Position numbers and translations under genes: made by a program. The notes beneath the pieces were generated by a model that made no database searches, was not told the DNA's origin, and was given only the letters and a program-made list of their open reading frames with translations. From the NCBI GenBank assembly GCA_937925655.1, contig CALAMC010000001.1, forward strand, positions 1 to 31,847: DNA of 31,847 nucleotides, written 5' to 3'. This stretch comes from an uncultured candidate division Zixibacteria bacterium. GTDB lineage: Bacteria; Zixibacteria; MSB-5A5; GN15; PGXB01. This document shows, piece after piece, positions 15,634-23,885 of the stretch (positions are counted from its first letter, which is position 1; each line of letters starts with the position of its first letter).

Positions 15634-16425
15634 TCAGTTCACTCTTAGCCCCGACAGCACGCCAAGGGCGCCGTCGTTCAAATAATTCAGGGATTGATGG
15701 ATGACGTATTTGGTAACCGGCAGGGCCACCGCCATGACCGCAAAGCCGACGATTATTTTCAACGGAATACCGACCAAAAATATATTCATCTGCGGTACGG
15801 TCCGCGCCACAACCCCCAGCGTGACGCTCGTCATGAACAGCGTGACAATGACCGGCGCTCCGACTTTAAGGCCGATTATAAACGTGTGAGCCGTGAAGCG
15901 AATCAACTGCTCACCCAGAACGCCGTCACTCGCCAGCGCTCCAATCGGTATCAGCCGGAAGCTGTCGGCCAGCGCCGCAACTATGGCATGATGACCGTCA
16001 ATGGCCAGAAAGATCAGAACGGCCACCAGATAATAAAATTCACTGACCAGCGAATGTTGCGTGTTGGTGTTGGGGTCCATGATATTGGCCATCATGAGCC
16101 CGATCTGATAGCCGACAATGTCGCCGGCCATACGAACCCCGACAAACAGCAGAGTGAAAAACAAACCGATTACGGCCCCGACCAGAAACTCCTTGATGGC
16201 AAACAGTAACAGGTGCCAATTGGAATCGACCACCGGCAATGCCGCCACTTTCGACGCGACCGGAATCAGAACGATGGCCAGAATTATGGCAAAGCCGGCC
16301 TTGATCATCGGCGGGATGGCCTTATCGCCCAATATCGGCGCCATGACAAACATCCCGGCGGCCCGAATCGAGACCATAAGGAAGATCTGAAGTTTTTCTG
16401 CACCGTATGTTACGAATTCAAACAA
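15634..16425 (-). CDS. fliR: Flagellar export gate protein FliR
   Basis: A 263-residue protein with about six membrane segments and the family pattern near the start (SIRAAGMFVMAPILG). The only in-frame start at the expected position is TTG (16425): TAG lies four codons upstream, and the next ATG would remove 16 residues. TAGGTAAAAAGA before the TTG supplies a weak ribosome binding site. Unlike other genes in this operon, fliR is preceded by a 200-base gap with promoter-like sequence, so it may head its own transcript with flhB-flhA-flhF-flhG-fliA. Confidence 0.95.
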   Translation of the reverse strand: MFEFVTYGAEKLQIFLMVSIRAAGMFVMAPILGDKAIPPMIKAGFAIILAIVLIPVASKVAALPVVDSNWHLLLFAIKEFLVGAVIGLFFTLLFVGVRMAGDIVGYQIGLMMANIMDPNTNTQHSLVSEFYYLVAVLIFLAIDGHHAIVAALADSFRLIPIGALASDGVLGEQLIRFTAHTFIIGLKVGAPVIVTLFMTSVTLGVVARTVPQMNIFLVGIPLKIIVGFAVMAVALPVTKYVIHQSLNYLNDGALGVLSGLRVN

Positions 16426-16465
16426 TCTTTTTACCTATAGTACGGGTTTGTCGTCAAGACCTAAA

Positions 16466-16480
16466 TCAAGCCCTGTGCCA
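16466..16480 (-). promoter_or_regulatory. Possible sigma-54 promoter of fliR (imperfect -12)
   Basis: Minus strand TGGCAC-AGGGC-TTGA matches the sigma-54 -24 element exactly and has the right spacing, but the -12 dinucleotide is GA instead of GC. It shares GGGCTTG with the stronger site at 26556-26570. Transcription would start near 16454, about 29 bases before the TTG of fliR. Confidence 0.45.
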
Positions 16481-16576
16481 AAACCCAAAGACTTATTTGA
16501 ATTCGTTATATTGTTGGATAACAGCTACTTAAGAAACGATAAATTATTGACAAAAGCCGACTCGCGCCGACATTGA

Positions 16577-16614
16577 GAAAGTTTTGACCAGCCATCTGGA
16601 AAGTTTTTCAACAG
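16577..16614. repeat. Pair of direct repeats upstream of fliR
   Basis: GAAAGTTTTGACCAG (16577-16591) and GAAAGTTTTTCAACAG (16599-16614) begin 22 bases apart, two helical turns. They lie about 100 bases upstream of the sigma-54-like site, a distance typical of activator (NtrC/FlrC-type) binding sites. Confidence 0.5.
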
Positions 16615-16625
16615 GCCAAAATTCA

Positions 16626-16889
16626 TCACATACTCGGAATCATGCCGTAAAGACGGACCGTGAAGGATACCAGCAGATTTATTATCCATGGCAAAAAAAC
16701 CAAAAGCGCTAACGCCACGGCCACGATTTTCGGGATGAACGTCAGCGTCATTTCATGAATCTGGGTAATCGCCTGCAATATGGAAATAAGCAGGCCGACC
16801 ACCAGCCCGGCTATCAACATCGGCGCCGATGCGGTCAGCATGGCCACAATCGCCTCGCGCCCCAGCATAACAACCATTTCCGCAGTCAT
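16626..16889 (-). CDS. fliQ: Flagellar export gate protein FliQ
   Basis: An 87-residue protein of normal length with two membrane segments (about 17-40 and 50-75) and the family pattern LISILQAITQIHEMTLTFIPK. It is a core subunit of the flagellar export gate with FliP and FliR. GAGGT lies 6 bases before the ATG, 13 bases after fliP. Confidence 0.97.
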   Translation of the reverse strand: MTAEMVVMLGREAIVAMLTASAPMLIAGLVVGLLISILQAITQIHEMTLTFIPKIVAVALALLVFLPWIINLLVSFTVRLYGMIPSM

Positions 16890-16902
16890 TGTCTAACCTC
16901 AA

Positions 16903-17652
16903 TCAATAAAAGGATTCCACCAGCGACTTGACCAGCAAATACCAGCCGTCGACCAGCACGAATAACAATATCTTGAACGGCAACGAGACCATGATCGGCG
17001 GCAACATCATCATCCCCATCGACATCAAAACCGAAGAGACAATCATGTCGATCACCAGAAACGGGACGAAAATCAAAAACGCGATCTGGAAACCGGTACG
17101 TAGCTCCGAAATTACAAATGCCGGGACCAATACGGTAAATGAAATATCATCCCGTGTTTCGGGCTGCTCGGATTCGGAGATGCTGACAAACAAAGCCAGG
17201 TCCTTCTCCCGCGTCTGCGCCAGCATGAATTTCTTGAACGGCGCCGTCCCCTTTTCAAACGCCTCTTCCTTGGTTATCTGACCGTCGAGATACGGTTTCA
17301 AACCCTCATTGTACCCCTGGTTTATGGCCGGACTGACAATAAAGAAGGTCAGTATCAAAGCCAGAGAAAGCAACAACTGATTGGGCGGCAACTGCTGTGT
17401 GCCCATCGCCTGCCGAAGGAAACCCAGTACCACTACCAGACGGATAAACGAGGTCACCATCAGGATAATCGACGGCGCCAGAGTAAGAACCGTCATCAGG
17501 AGTACAATCTGAAGAGTAACCGACAGATCTTTGGCATCCTCGGCCTGACCGACTTCGACCGATAATTTGGGTATTGTTTGAGCCTGACCGATGGCGGCGG
17601 TGACAGCCAGAGTAACCGCCAGCCAGACCAATATCATGAATGTTTTTTTCAT
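16903..17652 (-). CDS. fliP: Flagellar export gate protein FliP
   Basis: A 249-residue protein with a cleavable-looking signal peptide (1-25), as is usual for FliP, and the family signature FIRLVVVLGFLRQAMGTQQ followed by PPNQLLLSLAL. Three further membrane segments lie near 46-70, 87-110 and 185-240. It forms the export channel with FliQ and FliR. AGGA stands only one base before the first ATG, so the second ATG (codon 6) may also be used. Confidence 0.97.
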   Translation of the reverse strand: MKKTFMILVWLAVTLAVTAAIGQAQTIPKLSVEVGQAEDAKDLSVTLQIVLLMTVLTLAPSIILMVTSFIRLVVVLGFLRQAMGTQQLPPNQLLLSLALILTFFIVSPAINQGYNEGLKPYLDGQITKEEAFEKGTAPFKKFMLAQTREKDLALFVSISESEQPETRDDISFTVLVPAFVISELRTGFQIAFLIFVPFLVIDMIVSSVLMSMGMMMLPPIMVSLPFKILLFVLVDGWYLLVKSLVESFY

Positions 17653-17716
17653 ATCCTATGAAATCCCAAAAATCCTATTTATGCCCGTCCATCAGGGAGG
17701 GGCGAATATTCAATTG

Positions 17717-18316
17717 TTAAATCGCCTGCGGGGACTCCATGTCCCGCGCCGCCGATTTTGTCAGCATCCGGTTCATATTCCAGCTTTTCAGCCGGGTCCG
17801 GGCTTCGCTTAAAACCCCCGCGAATTTGCCCGAGGGATTCGGCGATGCAAAATCGCTTATTATCGCCGCGCTTTCTGCGGGGTCCAATTCGGCCAGACGT
17901 TGTATCGAACCGTCACATATCCCGACCAGTATGGCTCGGTCATGAAAGCGCAACACCGAAACGGATTTCTTTTGAGCGATATAGGTCGTCTCTATCACTT
18001 CGACCAAACGATTGGACCGATTGCCGGAAAATTTTTGTCCCATCATTTTCCGTAACAAGTACAAAAATCCGTAAATGGCCGCGACCACAATCCCCAGAGC
18101 CAGCACCAGTTTCACCATCGGCCAGACCATGGATCCGCTGTCCGTCAACGGCATCGGGCCACCCGGCGCGCTTTCCGATTCACTCTCGCCGAACGTCTTT
18201 GAAACGGGCAAGGCACTTTTGGCTCTGTCGCCGCCCATCCCGGTTAAAACCATTATGGTTGACACGAAAATTATTACCAGGGCGCCGATCAACGCTTTCT
18301 TGGCATTCCGGTTCAT
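17717..18316 (-). CDS. fliO: Flagellar export assembly protein FliO
   Basis: A 199-residue protein with an N-terminal hydrophobic segment (8-26), a periplasmic stretch, a second membrane segment (about 66-88) followed by KMMGQK, and a cytosolic FliO domain (RLVEVIETTYIAQKKSVSVLRFHDRAILVGI). FliO helps FliP form its ring. Position between fliN and fliP and a four-base ATGA overlap with fliN agree. Confidence 0.92.
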   Translation of the reverse strand: MNRNAKKALIGALVIIFVSTIMVLTGMGGDRAKSALPVSKTFGESESESAPGGPMPLTDSGSMVWPMVKLVLALGIVVAAIYGFLYLLRKMMGQKFSGNRSNRLVEVIETTYIAQKKSVSVLRFHDRAILVGICDGSIQRLAELDPAESAAIISDFASPNPSGKFAGVLSEARTRLKSWNMNRMLTKSAARDMESPQAI

Positions 18317-18912
18317 TGCAGGTTCTTGATCCTTTCTTCCGGCGAAACCAGTTGCGTGATTCGCAGGCCGAAGTTTTCATCGACGACGACCACTTCCCCG
18401 CGCGCCACACATTTGCTGTTGACCAGAAGATCGACCGGCTCCCCGACCAGCTTGTCCAACTCCACCACCGACCCCGGTCCGAGAGCCAGTATGTCCGACA
18501 CGTTCATACGGGTCCGACCGAGTTCGATCGAGACCGGTAAATCGACGTCCATCAAAAGGTCGATATTGCGGACCGACGTCCCGCCGGAAGTTTCGGATAA
18601 TTGCTGAAAATCGGCCTGCCGCACAACCGGTTCATCGAAATTGGACATACCGGTGACCTCCGCTCCGCCATCAGTGCCGCCGGAAAAACCCTTCATGGCA
18701 TTATCGATGTCTTCCTGGGAAAGGATACCGGCCTTGCCGGACTCCCCGTCGCCGGACGAATCACTTTCCGCGTTTTCCGCCATCTGGTCATTCCCGGCCG
18801 CGGGAGCATTGTCGGCGGCTTCAGCCACGTCGACATTGCTCTGTTCGGGGGTTTCGTTACCCTTCGGCGGGCTTTCTTCGGATTGGTTGTTTATATTTTT
18901 TTCCTCATCCAT
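18313..18912 (-). CDS. fliN: Flagellar switch protein FliN with extended N-terminus
   Basis: The C-terminal 90 residues are a SpoA (FliN) domain (LLMDVDLPVSIELGRTRM..VARGEVVVVDENFGLRIT), part of the switch C-ring. The 199-residue length is due to an acidic, Ala/Glu/Asp-rich N-terminal part. Residues 62-71 (GILSQEDIDN) resemble the EIDALL motif by which FliM and FliY bind CheY-P. It lacks the CheC-like middle of FliY, so FliN is the better name. AAGGAG is 8 bases before the ATG. Confidence 0.94.
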   Translation of the reverse strand: MDEEKNINNQSEESPPKGNETPEQSNVDVAEAADNAPAAGNDQMAENAESDSSGDGESGKAGILSQEDIDNAMKGFSGGTDGGAEVTGMSNFDEPVVRQADFQQLSETSGGTSVRNIDLLMDVDLPVSIELGRTRMNVSDILALGPGSVVELDKLVGEPVDLLVNSKCVARGEVVVVDENFGLRITQLVSPEERIKNLQ

Positions 18913-18918
18913 GAATAT

Positions 18919-19911
18919 TTACTCCTTACCTATAACCGGATTGAGCGAAATGATCTGGGCCGCCCGACGCTTGCCGTGCAGGCCGGGACGACAGAAAAAT
19001 TTGAGCCGATTGCCGACCTTCATTTCGACGTCCGTATTTATTTTCTGTTCGGTGGTAATGACATCGCCGATTCTAAGGTTGATAAAATCCCGCATTTTCA
19101 GTCGCGAATGGGCCAGTATTAACTGCAGTTCCATCGAAACTTCCTGAATATTCTCACGGTTGACTTCCTTATTGCTTTCCAGATTCTTGCGCTTGGTCGC
19201 GTCGATCCAGTTCTGCGCCGACAACTTGCCCAGTATCGATTCCAGCGATACATAAGGATAACAGATGGTCAACAACCCGGTCGTACTGAAGAGCTTGAGT
19301 TGCAGAGAAACGACGATAACCGTTTCCCCCGACGGAACCACCTGCACGAATTGCGGGTTGGTCTCGAAAGATTTCTGTTCGATTTCTATCGGTACCATGT
19401 TCTTCCAGGAGTCACCCAGGTCATTGTAGATTCGGCGGGTGATTCGGGACATGGCCGATTTTTCGATCCCGGTCAATTCCCGTTCCACTTCGAGGACTTT
19501 CTCGCCGCCGCCGAACATACGATCGATGAAAGAGAAAACGAGCGTCGGACTGAAATCCATGACACACAGCCCTTCGAGCGGTTTGGCCGAGAAGGTATAA
19601 GTACACGATGGCGACACCAGCGACATGATGTACTCCGAATAGTTGATCTGGTCAACCGAAATGAGATCCACGTCCACCATCGTTCGCAACATCGCCGAAA
19701 GTGTCGATCCGATATGCCCGGCGAAGTTGTCGTGCATATTTTCCAGCGTTCGCACCTGGTCCTTGGACACCCGGTTGGGGTGCTTGAAGTCGTAGGTGAC
19801 GACCGAGCGGACGTGCTCCGACCGCCCCGGGTCTTCGGTCTTCTCCGGTTCGTTGGAACTGACCGTGTTTAACAGGGCGTCGATTTCTTCCTGCGTCAGT
19901 ATCTTGGCCAA
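18919..19911 (-). CDS. fliM: Flagellar switch protein FliM
   Basis: A 330-residue C-ring protein. The N-terminal ILTQEEIDALL (4-14) is the CheY-P binding peptide. The middle CheC-like domain includes IDRMFGGGEKVLEVERELTGIE, and the C-terminus is a SpoA domain. Translation must begin at TTG (19911), since the conserved peptide starts three codons later and no ATG or GTG lies upstream. GAGGACAAGG precedes it. It follows fliL by 18 bases. Confidence 0.97.
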   Translation of the reverse strand: MAKILTQEEIDALLNTVSSNEPEKTEDPGRSEHVRSVVTYDFKHPNRVSKDQVRTLENMHDNFAGHIGSTLSAMLRTMVDVDLISVDQINYSEYIMSLVSPSCTYTFSAKPLEGLCVMDFSPTLVFSFIDRMFGGGEKVLEVERELTGIEKSAMSRITRRIYNDLGDSWKNMVPIEIEQKSFETNPQFVQVVPSGETVIVVSLQLKLFSTTGLLTICYPYVSLESILGKLSAQNWIDATKRKNLESNKEVNRENIQEVSMELQLILAHSRLKMRDFINLRIGDVITTEQKINTDVEMKVGNRLKFFCRPGLHGKRRAAQIISLNPVIGKE

Positions 19912-19929
19912 AACCTTGTCCTCGTTTTC

Positions 19930-20469
19930 CTATTGCAATATGAACTGCGTGAAATACACCGCCGCCAGATCGTCCACCTGGAGCAGTTGCTCGGTCCGCT
20001 TCTTGATCTGAAAACGGATGATTTCCTTCTGCTTGGGATCCGACAACTGGTCGATCGTCTTGGAACCCAAAATGGTGATCAGGGCGTCACGCACGAGATG
20101 CTCCCGTTTCGCCATCAACTCCAACGTCTGCTTGGAGTACGTCTCGAACCCGATCGAGGCCGACAAAAACCTGGTGCCTTCCGTCCCCGCCGGATTGACG
20201 ATCAATTCGCTGACCATGAACAACTCGGTCGGCTGACCCTTCGGAGGAGACTTCTTCTCCGCTTTGGGCTTCTCTTCCGCGGTCGCTTCCGTTTCCGCCG
20301 TTCCGGCCGTCCCCATGAATTTGGTTCCGACCACGACCCCGATCGCCACCATCACCACCGCGATGCCGATGTAAAGCACGATCGGCGGCAGGCCCTTTTT
20401 CTTTTTGACCGGGGCCTGTTCCTCGACGGCGGTTTCGTCGATCTTGTTTTTTTCATTTTCCGATGCCAT
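19930..20469 (-). CDS. fliL: Flagellar basal-body protein FliL
   Basis: A 179-residue protein with a charged cytosolic N-terminus, one membrane segment (about 28-50) and a periplasmic FliL domain (FMVSELIVNPAGTEGTRFLSASIGFE). FliL surrounds the stator and supports torque. The C-terminal VYFTQFILQ is typical. GAGGAA lies 5 bases before the ATG. In many genomes motA and motB lie just upstream, but here flbD is immediately next. Confidence 0.95.
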   Translation of the reverse strand: MASENEKNKIDETAVEEQAPVKKKKGLPPIVLYIGIAVVMVAIGVVVGTKFMGTAGTAETEATAEEKPKAEKKSPPKGQPTELFMVSELIVNPAGTEGTRFLSASIGFETYSKQTLELMAKREHLVRDALITILGSKTIDQLSDPKQKEIIRFQIKKRTEQLLQVDDLAAVYFTQFILQ

Positions 20470-20481
20470 ATCCGTTCCTCG

Positions 20482-20703
20482 CTAATAATTCTCGTTGGCT
20501 TCCTTGACCTGCTTGAGGTCCATTCCCCAGGAAAGACGGCGGTAGGCCGCCGTCCTTTTGATTATCTCCTGGGGCGATTCTTTGACCATGATCTTCTTGC
20601 CGCTGATGAGGCTGATAATCGTATCCGGATTGGCCTCGACAAATTCGATCAGGTCGGCATTGACCACGATCTCGTCATTATTCAGTTTTGTCACCTTTAT
20701 CAT
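20482..20703 (-). CDS. flbD: FlbD family flagellar protein
   Basis: A 73-residue protein matching the small FlbD family (MIKVTKLNNDEIVVNADLIE, ISLISGKKIMVKES). It is found next to flgE and fliL or motA in many clusters; its function is unknown. It must not be confused with the Caulobacter regulator FlbD. AAGGAT lies 7 bases before the ATG; the flgE stop is 12 bases upstream. Confidence 0.92.
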   Translation of the reverse strand: MIKVTKLNNDEIVVNADLIEFVEANPDTIISLISGKKIMVKESPQEIIKRTAAYRRLSWGMDLKQVKEANENY

Positions 20704-20715
20704 GTGACATTATCC

Positions 20716-22650
20716 TTATCTCTTAATATTGACCAGCTCTTCCAGCATTTCATCCGATGTCGTAATGATCCGTGAGTTGGCCTGGAACCCGCGCTGGGTG
20801 GTTATCATGCTGGTGAATTCCTGGGCGATATCCACCGCCGACGATTCCAGCGCGCCGGAGGAAATCATCCCCGATATGGTCTGTCCGGCAACGCCTTCAA
20901 TGGCCGGACCCGAGTTGGCCGACTCCTGGAAAAGCGACTGACCGGCTTTGAGCAAACCCGCCCGGTTATTGAAATCCGCCAGGTATATCTGCGCCAGAAC
21001 CCGGCTGATACCATTGGTGAAAACACCGTTGATATTGCCCGCGTAATCGATCGTAATCCGGTCCAGAATGCCCAGGCCGTAACCGTCCTGCTGCAGAATT
21101 GACGCCGTATGAGATGAACCGAAACTGGTCAAGCCGTCATAGGCTCCGGCGGTTCCCGCGTCCACCGTGATACTCATCGTGCTGGCGCCGTTATTGGGAT
21201 CGATATTCAGTCGCGTGGCCGCACCGTCGAACTCAAAAGCCAGAAGAGAACCGTCGGGATTGAACGTGAGCCGACCCGAACCGCCCCCGCGAATCGTTTC
21301 GGTCCCCAGCGTTCCGGCTTCCCAGCGCCATTCGTTGAAATCCGCGGTTCGAATAAAATCAAAGGTCAGGGTATGCTTGTTGCCCTGTGAATCATAAACC
21401 GTTATCGATGTCGAATGAATGGTGTCGGCCGTGTTGATCACGCATGTCCCGGCCGAGATTCCGGAGAAGCTTCTGATCGTGACATCATTACTGCCGCCCA
21501 GCCCGCTGATGCCTGTCGCCAGACCCGTTTCATCATTGACGACAATATTCAGGTTCAGGCTGGGATAAGTCACTCCTCCCGATGATGTAAAACTATCGAT
21601 ACACGAGAAGCTGTGATCCGTGCCGTTATTGGCCGTAAAAGTGGCACCATCGGCCACACCGAAAACGGCCGCCACAATATCGATGTCTCCGCCGGAGTTG
21701 ACGGCCGTCGAGGATTGAATACTGTACGTGGCACCCGCCCCGGCTTTGGTCCGGGACACTTCCACTTCCCCGCTCGCCGTCAAAGTGGCTTCACAGCCGC
21801 TTATCGCATTAAGGGCGGAAATCAGGTCGTTTATGGTCGACGTCAACGTCAGTCCCATGATTTCTTCCGGAGTCCCGCCATCTACGCTGATCGAAAATCC
21901 CGTGGGATCGGTAACACCGATATCTGCCAGTGTCATATTGCCGGTCAGCGGCGAACCGGTGATATTGGTTCCGGTATTGGTCGACCGGGTCGCCTGACTG
22001 CCCGTTATCGTTAAGGTATGCGTCCCGCCGGCGCCGTTAAAAGCCTTTCCCAAGACCGCGTCGATCCCGGTCGTCCCGGCCGAAACCAGCGTAGCCGTCG
22101 CATCCGTCGCCGTCGAGTCAATATTATTGCCGAAAATTATCCGTTCCGTCTCTTTCGGAGGATCCTGCTGGCCGAACGGCAGTTGAATATTGCCCGTCGT
22201 GGCCGAGGATGGAATTACCCCGCTGGCATCGGCCATGCGACCCTGCACATAATAGCCCGATGACGGATCAACCAGATATGAATTGGCGTCAAAATTAAAA
22301 GACCCCGCCCGGGTGTAATAATTGCCCCGTCCGTCAGACAGGACGAAAAAGCCATAACCCTGAATGGCCAAATCCGTCGTCTGGCTGGTCAATTCCAGAC
22401 CTCCCTGCTGAAAGACATTATCAATGGTCGCCGTGTTCATGCCCAATCCGATTTGAATCGGGTTGGTGCCGCCGGAAATGGCCGTCGGACGCCCCGCGCC
22501 CTTGACCGTTTGAACCAGGGCCTCTCGAAATGTCACCCGACCGGTTTTATAACCGATCGTGTTGACGTTGGCAATGTTGTTACCGATGACATTCATTTTC
22601 GTCTGATGGTTTCTCAATCCGGAAACCCCTGCATAAAGTGAACCCATCAT
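20716..22650 (-). CDS. flgE: Flagellar hook protein FlgE
   Basis: A 644-residue hook subunit. The N-terminal rod-type motif SLYAGVSGLRNHQTKMNVIGNNIANVNT and the C-terminal RGFQANSRIITTSDEMLEELVNIKR form the conserved D0/D1 core. The region about 140-420 is a long, Thr/Ser/Gly-rich variable outer domain. The frame opens at a TTG (22680), but GGAGGT at 22665-22660 is 9 bases before two adjacent ATG codons (22650, 22647), giving the usual MMxSLYxGVSG start. Confidence 0.97.
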   Translation of the reverse strand: MMGSLYAGVSGLRNHQTKMNVIGNNIANVNTIGYKTGRVTFREALVQTVKGAGRPTAISGGTNPIQIGLGMNTATIDNVFQQGGLELTSQTTDLAIQGYGFFVLSDGRGNYYTRAGSFNFDANSYLVDPSSGYYVQGRMADASGVIPSSATTGNIQLPFGQQDPPKETERIIFGNNIDSTATDATATLVSAGTTGIDAVLGKAFNGAGGTHTLTITGSQATRSTNTGTNITGSPLTGNMTLADIGVTDPTGFSISVDGGTPEEIMGLTLTSTINDLISALNAISGCEATLTASGEVEVSRTKAGAGATYSIQSSTAVNSGGDIDIVAAVFGVADGATFTANNGTDHSFSCIDSFTSSGGVTYPSLNLNIVVNDETGLATGISGLGGSNDVTIRSFSGISAGTCVINTADTIHSTSITVYDSQGNKHTLTFDFIRTADFNEWRWEAGTLGTETIRGGGSGRLTFNPDGSLLAFEFDGAATRLNIDPNNGASTMSITVDAGTAGAYDGLTSFGSSHTASILQQDGYGLGILDRITIDYAGNINGVFTNGISRVLAQIYLADFNNRAGLLKAGQSLFQESANSGPAIEGVAGQTISGMISSGALESSAVDIAQEFTSMITTQRGFQANSRIITTSDEMLEELVNIKR

Positions 22651-22749
22651 GGCAGGCTTACCTCCATTAATGTACGGCAAGACCTCCCCGTCCTCAAACG
22701 GAGTCCAGTCTTACGGTTAATGTTTATGTTTGCTTTCATTTCCATTGCT

Positions 22750-23133
22750 TCACAATATTATGGCCGAGTCGATCGAGGTGATGACTCCTTCCCTCAAGTT
22801 TTCCCGTCCGAAAGCGGTTATGATCGTCCGGTTTTCCACCGACGCCACATAGGCCGCATCGTCGTCGAGTATCAGCGTCTCGCGCGAACCCTTGGAGGCC
22901 GCTTTGTCCATGGCTTCCGACAACTGCATCAGCTTCTGGCTGGACATCGTTATTCCCCGCGAATAAAGCCGCGATTGAGCATGCTTTGAAAAAGACACGC
23001 CAGCCGCCTGGGCCAGTTCCTTATCGAACATGTCTTTGAACGAAGCCTTCACGGCGTCCTTTGTCGTGCCCACTTGCGGCCGCGTGGCGATCTCGATCAG
23101 GTTAACCTGTGAATTGAACTCCCCTATTCTCAT
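22750..23133 (-). CDS. Conserved flagellar operon protein (TIGR02530-type)
   Basis: A 127-residue protein of the small family found between flgD and flgE. The core FSKHAQSRLYSRGI, an AMDKAASKGSRETLIL helix and strand, and ENRTIITAFGR are characteristic. Function is unsettled; the position suggests a hook-assembly helper. AAAGGG is 8 bases before the ATG. A 99-base spacer separates its stop from the flgE start. Confidence 0.88.
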   Translation of the reverse strand: MRIGEFNSQVNLIEIATRPQVGTTKDAVKASFKDMFDKELAQAAGVSFSKHAQSRLYSRGITMSSQKLMQLSEAMDKAASKGSRETLILDDDAAYVASVENRTIITAFGRENLREGVITSIDSAIIL

Positions 23134-23177
23134 CTTTGTCCCTTTCTGTTCCTTTCATCTTTCTGCCAACGCACGAT

Positions 23178-23876
23178 TTACCCGTTATCCTCGTCGGATT
23201 TTCCCGCATGCGTCAAAATCTCTTCGACATTGGCCAGCGTGATTTCAAGGCCATTGACCTTCAGCAACGCCGCCCCGTCGCGATATACGACACCTTCGAC
23301 CAGGCCCCGGACATAGGTCGAGGACGTGACGCGTTCACCGGTGGCATCGTACGCTTCGACTTCTATCGAATACATGCCCGCGCCCAGCCGCCGGCCGCTG
23401 TCGTCGCAACCGTCCCATGTCATGGAATTATCCCCGGCTTTTAATTTTTCGCCCGTCAGGGTACGGACAACCGTACCATCGCTGTTGGAAATCGTTATTT
23501 TGACTTCCGTGGCGTAGTCATCGATCGAAAAATTAATCGCGGGCTTATTGGACTCACTAAGATAAATGCTGTCGTATGACGCCTGCACTTCCTTGCCGAT
23601 CAGATTGGTCGCCATGGTATTGTTGATGGTCTGCATCTGCAGATAATCCAGATTTATGGACTCCTGCAAAAGCTGATTCATGTTATAGGTTTGTTCCAGT
23701 TGCGAAAACTGCGCCAGCTGGGCGATAAAATCCTCGTCTTTCATCGGCTCCAGAGGATCCTGGTTGGTCATTTTGGTGACCAACAATTCAAGGAAATCGT
23801 CCTTGCCCAGCGTATCGGTGGCCGCAGACGTAAAAACATTACTGGAACTTCCTGAAACACTGTTTACTTCAGACAT
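23178..23876 (-). CDS. flgD: Hook capping protein FlgD
   Basis: A 232-residue scaffold for hook assembly. The N-terminus has the FlgD signature DDFLELLVTKMTNQDPLEPMKDEDFIAQLAQFSQLEQ. The C-terminal part carries the FlgD Ig-like domain (TWDGCDDSGRRLGAGMYSIEV). AGGAGA is 5 bases before the ATG, nine bases after the fliK stop. Confidence 0.96.
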   Translation of the reverse strand: MSEVNSVSGSSSNVFTSAATDTLGKDDFLELLVTKMTNQDPLEPMKDEDFIAQLAQFSQLEQTYNMNQLLQESINLDYLQMQTINNTMATNLIGKEVQASYDSIYLSESNKPAINFSIDDYATEVKITISNSDGTVVRTLTGEKLKAGDNSMTWDGCDDSGRRLGAGMYSIEVEAYDATGERVTSSTYVRGLVEGVVYRDGAALLKVNGLEITLANVEEILTHAGKSDEDNG

Positions 23877-23885
23877 ATTATTCTC

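Noticed and set aside
17758..18540. 260-codon plus-strand frame across fliO and fliN
   Set aside because: It spans two real genes antisense, with Arg/Ser/Pro-rich composition and no motif.
18313..18912. FliY instead of FliN
   Set aside because: FliY has a CheC-like middle domain and about 380 residues; this protein has only a low-complexity extension and one SpoA domain.
22651..22749. Sigma-28 or sigma-54 promoter before flgE
   Set aside because: A TAAA is present but no GCCGATAA-like box at the right distance, and no GG-N10-GC.
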